A stretch of DNA of 19,849 nucleotides, from contig CALZHQ010000033.1 in assembly GCA_945787295.1 (NCBI GenBank), forward strand, positions 38,531 to 58,379, given 5' to 3'. This DNA is from an uncultured Desulfuromonadales bacterium. GTDB lineage: Bacteria > Desulfobacterota > Desulfuromonadia > Desulfuromonadales > Geopsychrobacteraceae. Made by a program: the position numbers and the translations under genes. The notes below the pieces were generated by a model. The model worked only from the letters and a program-made list of their open reading frames with translations. It made no database searches and had not been told where the DNA came from. Every line of letters starts with the position of its first letter. Positions within the stretch are counted from its first letter, which is position 1. This document shows positions 15,558 through 19,849 of the stretch, piece by piece.

Positions 15558-16460
15558 TCAGCTCAATTCTTCAGCAGCCAGTTCCGCCACTTTTCCTAAA
15601 TCGGCCTGGTGCTTGGAAATCACCCCGACAGTGTTGGCAACCACATCCGGAGTCAGTTTACTGATATGCAGAATCGATAACACCTCGGCCCAATCGAGGG
15701 TTTCTGAAACGCTGGGCGGTTTGCGCAGATTGAGTTCACGCGCCTTGCGCAAAAAGCCGACCATCTGGTGAGCCAGTTCGTCACAAACATCAGGAAAACG
15801 GGCGCGAACGATCTGCACTTCACGTTCTTCCTCCGGGTAATCGATATACAGATAAAGACAGCGCCGCCGGAGGGCGTCGGATATCATCCGGGTACCGTTA
15901 CTGGTAAGGATCGCTAACGGTTTTTGTTTCGCTTCGATCACTCCCAGTTCCGGAATCGACACTTGAAAATCACTCAGACATTCCAGCAACAAGGCTTCAA
16001 ACTCATCATCGGAACGGTCGATCTCATCGATCAGCAAAACCGAACGTTTTTCTGAAAGAAAGCTGCGCAGGATCGGCCGTTGGACCAAAAAATTCTGCGA
16101 GAAAAACATACTTTCTTCGTTAGCCAACTGCTCAACAGCATCGCGCAGGTCGACAGTGCCGCAAAGATGATTATCGAGCTGGGTCCGCAGCATCTGGGTG
16201 TAAAGTAGCTGCTTGCCATATTCCCAATCATAAAGAGCTTTGCCTTCGTCGATCCCCTCGTAACATTGCAGGCGTACAAGAGGGAAATCCATAACCTCGG
16301 AAAGAGTCTTCGCGAGACCAGTCTTGCCGACCCCGGGCGGCCCTTCTATCAGTATCGGTTTCTCCATGCGCAGAGCGAGAAAAACCGCCGTAGCGATAGC
16401 TTCATCTGCAATATAGCCTCCAGAGCGGAGCAGTTCACTAACGTCTTGTTCGGTCATCAT
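15558..16460 (-). CDS. MoxR-family AAA+ ATPase (CoxD-like)
   Basis: A 300-aa AAA+ protein with Walker A GPPGVGKT (40-47), Walker B VLLIDEIDRS (about 140-149), sensor 1 LTSNGTR and the arginine region SDALRRRCLYLYIDYP typical of MoxR proteins. It works with the VWA protein encoded directly downstream. The frame opens at a TTG (16466); ATG codons at 16460 and 16457 are better placed behind AAGAGG. I use 16460. Confidence 0.88.
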   Translation of the reverse strand: MMTEQDVSELLRSGGYIADEAIATAVFLALRMEKPILIEGPPGVGKTGLAKTLSEVMDFPLVRLQCYEGIDEGKALYDWEYGKQLLYTQMLRTQLDNHLCGTVDLRDAVEQLANEESMFFSQNFLVQRPILRSFLSEKRSVLLIDEIDRSDDEFEALLLECLSDFQVSIPELGVIEAKQKPLAILTSNGTRMISDALRRRCLYLYIDYPEEEREVQIVRARFPDVCDELAHQMVGFLRKARELNLRKPPSVSETLDWAEVLSILHISKLTPDVVANTVGVISKHQADLGKVAELAAEELS

Positions 16461-16516
16461 GATCAACCTCTTGCTGTAGGTATCGGATATATTTTTCTAT
16501 TCTACTACAAATGAAA

Positions 16517-16560
16517 GAGCCGCTGACACCAGGAGGGGAATCCCCAGGGGCCAACGGCTC
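16517..16560 (-). terminator. Hairpin after the alcohol dehydrogenase gene
   Basis: Outer stem GAGCCG/CGGCTC and an inner perfect GGGGAATCCCC palindrome. On the minus strand it is followed by TTTCATTTG, a weak T-run. It lies 36 bases after the Fe-ADH stop and before moxR, so it is a probable terminator or attenuator between them. Confidence 0.6.
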
Positions 16561-16595
16561 CTCACCTCAGCTTAGAACGTCTGTTTCAGCATGAA

Positions 16596-17741
16596 TTACA
16601 TGCAGCCCTTGAAAACGGAGCGCATGTTTTCAAAGCCGATATCGACCGGATTTCCTTCGGAGCAGATATCAGCTGCTGCGAAGCCCAGGTCGTCCTTCAG
16701 CTCCTGGATCATGTCGATGAACATTTCACCAGCCTTCATATCGGAAATACCGTCGGTATTGATTCCGGCGGCACGAGCCATCATGGCGAAGCGCTCAGGG
16801 CAGGCCGGCAGGTTGAGACGACAGACATCGACCATGGCGATGGCGTTACACAGGCCGTGCGGAGAATCATAGAGGCCGCCCATGGCGTGTGCCATACTGT
16901 GGACGATCCCGAGACCGGCGCTGTTGAAGCTGTAAGCTGCGGCCATTTCAGCCCAGACCATTTGCTCAATCGCTTTATCGTTGTTCCGGTTGCTCGCCGA
17001 CTGGCGCAGGTTAGCAAAAATCTCGGAAATCGCCCAGAGGCCCGGACCGTAGGCGGACTGGACACAGAGCCGTGAGGCGATTGCTTCAACCCCATGGGCC
17101 AGAGCGTCCATGCCAGTGTAAGCAGCCAAGTCGCCAGGCATGCACTGATGAAGCAACGGATCATTGACCGCTTTACTTGGGGTGCAGTTCGGATCAAACA
17201 GAGCCATTTTGTACATTTTCTCGGTGTGATTGATGATCGAGAAGCAGGAAACTTCGGAGCCGGTCCCGGAGGTGGTATTGATTGCCAGGTGCGGAATTTT
17301 GTTCGGCTTGGTCGCTTTAAAAGCGCCTTCAAAGGAGCGGACATCCTGACCATCGTGAGCGTGGACCAGCTTGATCGCTTTACAGCAGTCCGTAGTACTA
17401 CCGCCACCGATGCTGATCAGGCCATCAAACTTGCCTGCGGACAGCATCTTGGCGCCTTCCATAACCTCGAAATCTTTCGGGTTCGGAGTCCCCTTGGCAA
17501 ACACTTCAGTCTCGACGCCGGCATGCTTGAGAACGCCCTGAATGGTCTCGATGATACCAGTCCCTCTGAGGCCGGTGGTGACAATCATCGCCCGGGTCAT
17601 ACCCAGAGCTTTGGCATCGTTACCAACCATGGTATGGGCACCCCAGCCGATATTTACCGACGGGTAAGCGTGCTGCATTTTGATCGGATACTCTTGTCTT
17701 TCACCGTTGAGGGTCCGTTTTGCATCTTTAAAATGGGGCAT
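16596..17741 (-). CDS. Iron-containing alcohol dehydrogenase
   Basis: A 381-aa group III (iron-dependent) alcohol dehydrogenase. It has the cofactor motif GGGSTTDCCKA (112-122), TTSGTGSEVS (156-165), and metal ligands D212, H216 (GMDALAH), H281 (IVHSMAH) and H295 (SPHGLCNA). It is close in type to methanol/ethanol dehydrogenases of this family, some of which in other bacteria depend on mycofactocin and keep their nicotinamide bound. A very good ribosome site, AAAGGAGG, precedes the ATG. A sigma-54 promoter and an enhancer dyad shared with the mft operon lie upstream. I infer that it is a mycofactocin-linked alcohol dehydrogenase; substrate not known. Confidence 0.9.
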   Translation of the reverse strand: MPHFKDAKRTLNGERQEYPIKMQHAYPSVNIGWGAHTMVGNDAKALGMTRAMIVTTGLRGTGIIETIQGVLKHAGVETEVFAKGTPNPKDFEVMEGAKMLSAGKFDGLISIGGGSTTDCCKAIKLVHAHDGQDVRSFEGAFKATKPNKIPHLAINTTSGTGSEVSCFSIINHTEKMYKMALFDPNCTPSKAVNDPLLHQCMPGDLAAYTGMDALAHGVEAIASRLCVQSAYGPGLWAISEIFANLRQSASNRNNDKAIEQMVWAEMAAAYSFNSAGLGIVHSMAHAMGGLYDSPHGLCNAIAMVDVCRLNLPACPERFAMMARAAGINTDGISDMKAGEMFIDMIQELKDDLGFAAADICSEGNPVDIGFENMRSVFKGCM

Positions 17742-17935
17742 GGTGTTTCCTCCTTTTAGGGATTTGTACTCATACTATCGGTTAGTTTTGAGTACGTGAT
17801 AATTGTCTTACCAGCGGGAACCGAGCTGCCCTTGAGACTGGCAATAACCTTGTTTTACCCGATCCACCAAACATCAACTGATTGGTCTGAACTCTGTGTC
17901 ACCAAGGCTCATCGACAATCTGGTAAATTGATATA

Positions 17936-17950
17936 GCAAAGCCAATGCCA
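17936..17950 (-). promoter_or_regulatory. Sigma-54 promoter of the alcohol dehydrogenase gene
   Basis: On the minus strand TGGCAT-TGGCT-TTGC, one mismatch in the -24 block and an exact -12 block with correct spacing. Transcription would start near 17925. Confidence 0.8.
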
Positions 17951-18080
17951 ATTAAAAACATCGTTCTAAATTAAGCATTTACCAGCTTCCAGAAGGAATT
18001 TCGGGGAAATTCACATTAAGTGGCTGGGGAGGAAAGAAACACATTCCCAGAGAAAGGCTGAACCAACCGGACCCATAGAC

Positions 18081-18097
18081 TATGGAGATTATCTACA
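18081..18097. promoter_or_regulatory. Enhancer-type dyad d (alcohol dehydrogenase)
   Basis: TATGGAGATTATCTACA followed by CTGGGG. It matches the shared dyad in the right arm and 5 of 6 bases of the left arm (TATGGA against TGTGGA), and lies about 131-147 bp upstream of the sigma-54 element. The CTGGGG extension is the same as at 19438-19454. Confidence 0.6.
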
Positions 18098-18176
18098 CTG
18101 GGGAATTTTGCATCGAAAGAGGCGTGGGAGAAACGGCAGAGAGCAGTGAAAAAATCAACCGCAGGATAATAATCGA

Positions 18177-19274
18177 TCAGTTTTTATTGTTCCAGCGCAT
18201 CACCGTATGCCTTTGCTGGCAACGATCTTCCGCAACCAGAAAATCGCCAAAGCTCCCCCAGGCACGCCCCATACAGCCACCGGCGCAACTCTGAAGAAAT
18301 GCGCATTCCCGACATTCAGGGATTGCTGCCACCCGCTGACGACTGACCTGCTGCAGCGACGACCAGAGCGAAATCCCCTCAATCAGCGCGGCGGGAAGGC
18401 CTGTTGCAAAGACCCCTGCAACGGAGTACTGATCGGCATGGCATAGCAAACACGGGTAAAGAACTCCCTTTGCGGTCAAGTAGGGGGTTCTGATGAAACG
18501 GCACCCAGTCCCGGAACTTTTCGTGCCACACCACTCCAACGCTGCAATACAACCGAATTTTGCGTACAGCTGCTGAAATTTTTGGTCTTCAGCGTAGCGC
18601 TGCAGCAAAGCTGGATACTGTTCAGGATCAGGCGGAGCAATGACATCCTCCTCCCCTGCCCGACCGCAAACAACCAGCGAACCGCTGGTTATTGAACCGA
18701 TACCGAGCTGTTCGGCCAGCAGGAACAGATCTGGCAGTTCCTGGAGGTTATGTCGCATCTCGGTAAAGAACAGCGAGACATTCGCACCAAAACCATGCTC
18801 GACCAGAGAGCGAACGCCTTTCAGCGCCTGCTGAAAAGTCCCCGCGCCACGTACCAGATCATGCGTTGCGGCTTTGGCGCCATCGAAGCTGATCTGAATA
18901 TTCAAATCTGCCAGCCTGAGTTCGCGCAATGCCTGCAGATCTTCATCGTCAAACAGCATACCATTGGTCTGCAATAAAACCTGTAAGCCGGCAGCTCCAG
19001 CCAACCTCATCAGCTCGAGCCAGTCGGGGTGCAACAATGGCTCTCCTCCGGTTAATCTGATTGCTGAACCGCCGAGCGCAGCAAAATCGTCAATCACCCT
19101 TTGCACATCCTGCTTCGGTACCCATGAAACCGAAGAATCAGGCCCGGAATCAACCCAGCAATGCGCGCAACGCAGATTGCACTCTCCGGTAATGGCGATG
19201 GTCAGCAGCTCGGGCAGAATTAAGCCTTCATGCCTAAACTGCTTTTCAATTTCATTTTTTTTCATATGCCTCAT
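18177..19274 (-). CDS. Radical SAM/SPASM protein, probable cofactor or peptide maturase
   Basis: A 365-aa radical SAM enzyme with CNLRCAHC (C32, C36, C39), the SAM-binding GGEPLL segment, QTNGML, and QISFDG. A C-terminal SPASM-type region has Cys motifs CGTKSSGTGC, YPCLLC and CRECAFLQSCAGGC for extra clusters. It is not a second MftC: it lacks the LTWE and SGRG signatures and the overall match is low. The neighbouring MOSC gene raises the chance of a role in molybdenum or tungsten enzyme maturation; the shared enhancer dyads instead link it to the mycofactocin operon. The ATG at 19274 has AAGGA 9 bases upstream. No precursor peptide was found next to it. Confidence 0.85.
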   Translation of the reverse strand: MRHMKKNEIEKQFRHEGLILPELLTIAITGECNLRCAHCWVDSGPDSSVSWVPKQDVQRVIDDFAALGGSAIRLTGGEPLLHPDWLELMRLAGAAGLQVLLQTNGMLFDDEDLQALRELRLADLNIQISFDGAKAATHDLVRGAGTFQQALKGVRSLVEHGFGANVSLFFTEMRHNLQELPDLFLLAEQLGIGSITSGSLVVCGRAGEEDVIAPPDPEQYPALLQRYAEDQKFQQLYAKFGCIAALEWCGTKSSGTGCRFIRTPYLTAKGVLYPCLLCHADQYSVAGVFATGLPAALIEGISLWSSLQQVSRQRVAAIPECRECAFLQSCAGGCMGRAWGSFGDFLVAEDRCQQRHTVMRWNNKN

Positions 19275-19308
19275 CACTGCTATTCCTTAAGGCAGCATGG
19301 TAACAAAT

Positions 19309-19323
19309 GCGACCTGAATGCCG
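19309..19323 (-). promoter_or_regulatory. Probable sigma-54 promoter of the second radical SAM gene
   Basis: On the minus strand CGGCAT-TCAGG-TCGC. The invariant GG and GC are kept with correct spacing, but the match is weaker than at the other two promoters. Transcription would start near 19297, about 23 bases before the ATG. Two good enhancer dyads upstream raise confidence. Confidence 0.55.
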
Positions 19324-19357
19324 GGCAACAGCCGCAAATCACTAACCAACAAGCGCG

Positions 19358-19389
19358 CTCTACAGTTTTTACAGATAGGAACTGTAGAG
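19358..19389. repeat. Inverted repeat CTCTACAG ... CTGTAGAG
   Basis: Perfect 8-bp arms separated by 16 bases. The right arm is the left half of dyad e and the left arm adds a further TCTACA half-site, so this may extend the activator binding region. Confidence 0.5.
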
Positions 19390-19399
19390 ATATTGGACA
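19383..19399. promoter_or_regulatory. Enhancer-type dyad e (second radical SAM gene)
   Basis: TGTAGAGATATTGGACA, differing at one base from the copy upstream of mftA at 3960-3976. It lies about 60-76 bp upstream of the sigma-54-like element. Confidence 0.65.
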
Positions 19400-19423
19400 A
19401 CAATTCAGTTCTTGCGGAAAAAC

Positions 19424-19468
19424 GCGAAACGCCCCGATGTAGACAATTTCCACACTGGGGCGTTTCGC
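19424..19468 (-). terminator. Terminator of the MOSC gene with an operator in its loop
   Basis: Perfect 12-bp arms GCGAAACGCCCC and GGGGCGTTTCGC around a 21-base loop. On the minus strand GTTTTT follows, which gives a classic rho-independent terminator 73 bases after the MOSC stop. The loop contains dyad f. Confidence 0.75.
19438..19454. promoter_or_regulatory. Enhancer-type dyad f (second radical SAM gene)
   Basis: TGTAGACAATTTCCACA followed by CTGGGG, a near-perfect copy of the shared dyad, about 115-131 bp upstream of the sigma-54-like element and inside the loop of the terminator hairpin. Confidence 0.65.
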
Positions 19469-19540
19469 AACAGTTCTTGCTATTGGTTTTGCTCAATCTG
19501 GCACTGTACCAACAAGAAGCTGGTATAGACCCAGGGAATG

Positions 19541-19849
19541 TCAAAGCACCTGAACAGGAGATCCGGCGACAACCTGGCCACCACGCAACACCTTGGCAAA
19601 AATACCTTCTTTAGGCATCACACAGTCGCCTGCCTGATGATAGATGGCACAACGGGTATGGCACTCCTTGCCAATCTGTGTGACTTCAAGCAAGGCGCTA
19701 CCCAGCTCAAAGCGTGTTCCCACAGGAAGTGCAACCAGATCGACTCCGCTGGTGGTGATGTTTTCAGCAAAGGCGCCGGCATCGACAGTCAAACCCAACT
19801 GCCGCATCTTCTCAATACTCTCATCCGCCAGCAAGCTGACCTGACGGTG
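19541..19849 (-). CDS. MOSC-domain protein (partial at right edge)
   Basis: The C-terminal 102 residues of a MOSC-domain protein; the start lies beyond the window. Visible motifs are AGAFAENI, LPVGTRFELGSALLEVTQIGKEC, then CAIYHQAGDCVMPKEGIFAKVLRGG, with the conserved Cys of MOSC proteins near KECHTRC. MOSC domains bind sulfur or molybdenum-cofactor related groups, and single-domain versions sit in molybdopterin biosynthesis operons in related bacteria. It ends 73 bases before a strong terminator, so it is not in one transcript with the radical SAM gene downstream. Confidence 0.85.
   Translation of the reverse strand, partial: HRQVSLLADESIEKMRQLGLTVDAGAFAENITTSGVDLVALPVGTRFELGSALLEVTQIGKECHTRCAIYHQAGDCVMPKEGIFAKVLRGGQVVAGSPVQVL

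Larger units (their letters stand above)
17742..18176. promoter_or_regulatory. Upstream region of the alcohol dehydrogenase gene
   Basis: A 435-bp gap with no supported gene. It holds the sigma-54 element at 17936-17950 and dyad d at 18081-18097. The leader of the Fe-ADH transcript would be about 185 bases, long enough for further control, but I see no riboswitch that I can name. Confidence 0.6.

Noticed and set aside
17094..17759. 221-codon plus-strand frame
   Set aside because: Antisense shadow of the Fe-ADH gene, which has all metal ligands and a strong ribosome site.

Overview
The window reads as chromosome of an anaerobic deltaproteobacterium of the Desulfuromonadales/Geobacter type. 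This rests on family resemblance only: an OYE/FadH flavoprotein paired with ETF, sigma-54 promoters, short paralogous zinc-ribbon proteins, a MoxR/CoxE pair, and MOSC and MoaD-like genes. No rRNA, tRNA, CRISPR array or intact insertion sequence was seen.

Left end (1-3807, all minus strand): a compact mycofactocin operon. It runs mftA (39-aa precursor ending IDGICGVY), mftB (PqqD-like chaperone), mftC (radical SAM/SPASM maturase), a 653-aa OYE/FadH-type iron-sulfur flavoprotein, then the start of an ETF alpha gene cut by the window edge. mftA was called from the sequence and is too short for ordinary ORF cut-offs. A near-consensus sigma-54 promoter lies just upstream of mftA.

Middle (4160-9600): an accessory stretch. 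It holds a NUDIX hydrolase, a DMT/EamA transporter, a possibly decayed short-gene unit ending in a MoaD/ThiS-like protein, a pseudogene copy of the NUDIX gene fused in frame to the front of an MFS transporter ORF, and a SHOCT-domain lipoprotein.

Right half (9888-17741, minus strand): an iron-dependent alcohol dehydrogenase, a MoxR ATPase, a CoxE-like VWA protein, two paralogous zinc-ribbon proteins flanking a thiol peroxidase, an NtrB-like PAS histidine kinase and a glycerol dehydrogenase. The thiol peroxidase appears frameshifted near its end. The restored frame ends DGICGAY, strikingly like the mycofactocin precursor tail.

Right end (18177-19849, minus strand): a second radical SAM/SPASM protein and a MOSC-domain protein cut by the edge.

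The unifying signal is regulatory. The upstream regions of mftA, the alcohol dehydrogenase and the second radical SAM gene each carry a sigma-54 -24/-12 element. Each also carries, 60-150 bp further upstream, one or more copies of a 17-bp dyad close to TGTAGA-N5-TCYACA, often extended by CTG. I infer one enhancer-binding protein co-regulates the mycofactocin operon, its probable client dehydrogenase and the second radical SAM gene. A likely pathway is alcohol oxidation by the Fe-ADH with mycofactocin as cofactor, and electrons passing through the OYE/FadH protein and ETF. mftD, mftE and mftF are not in the window.
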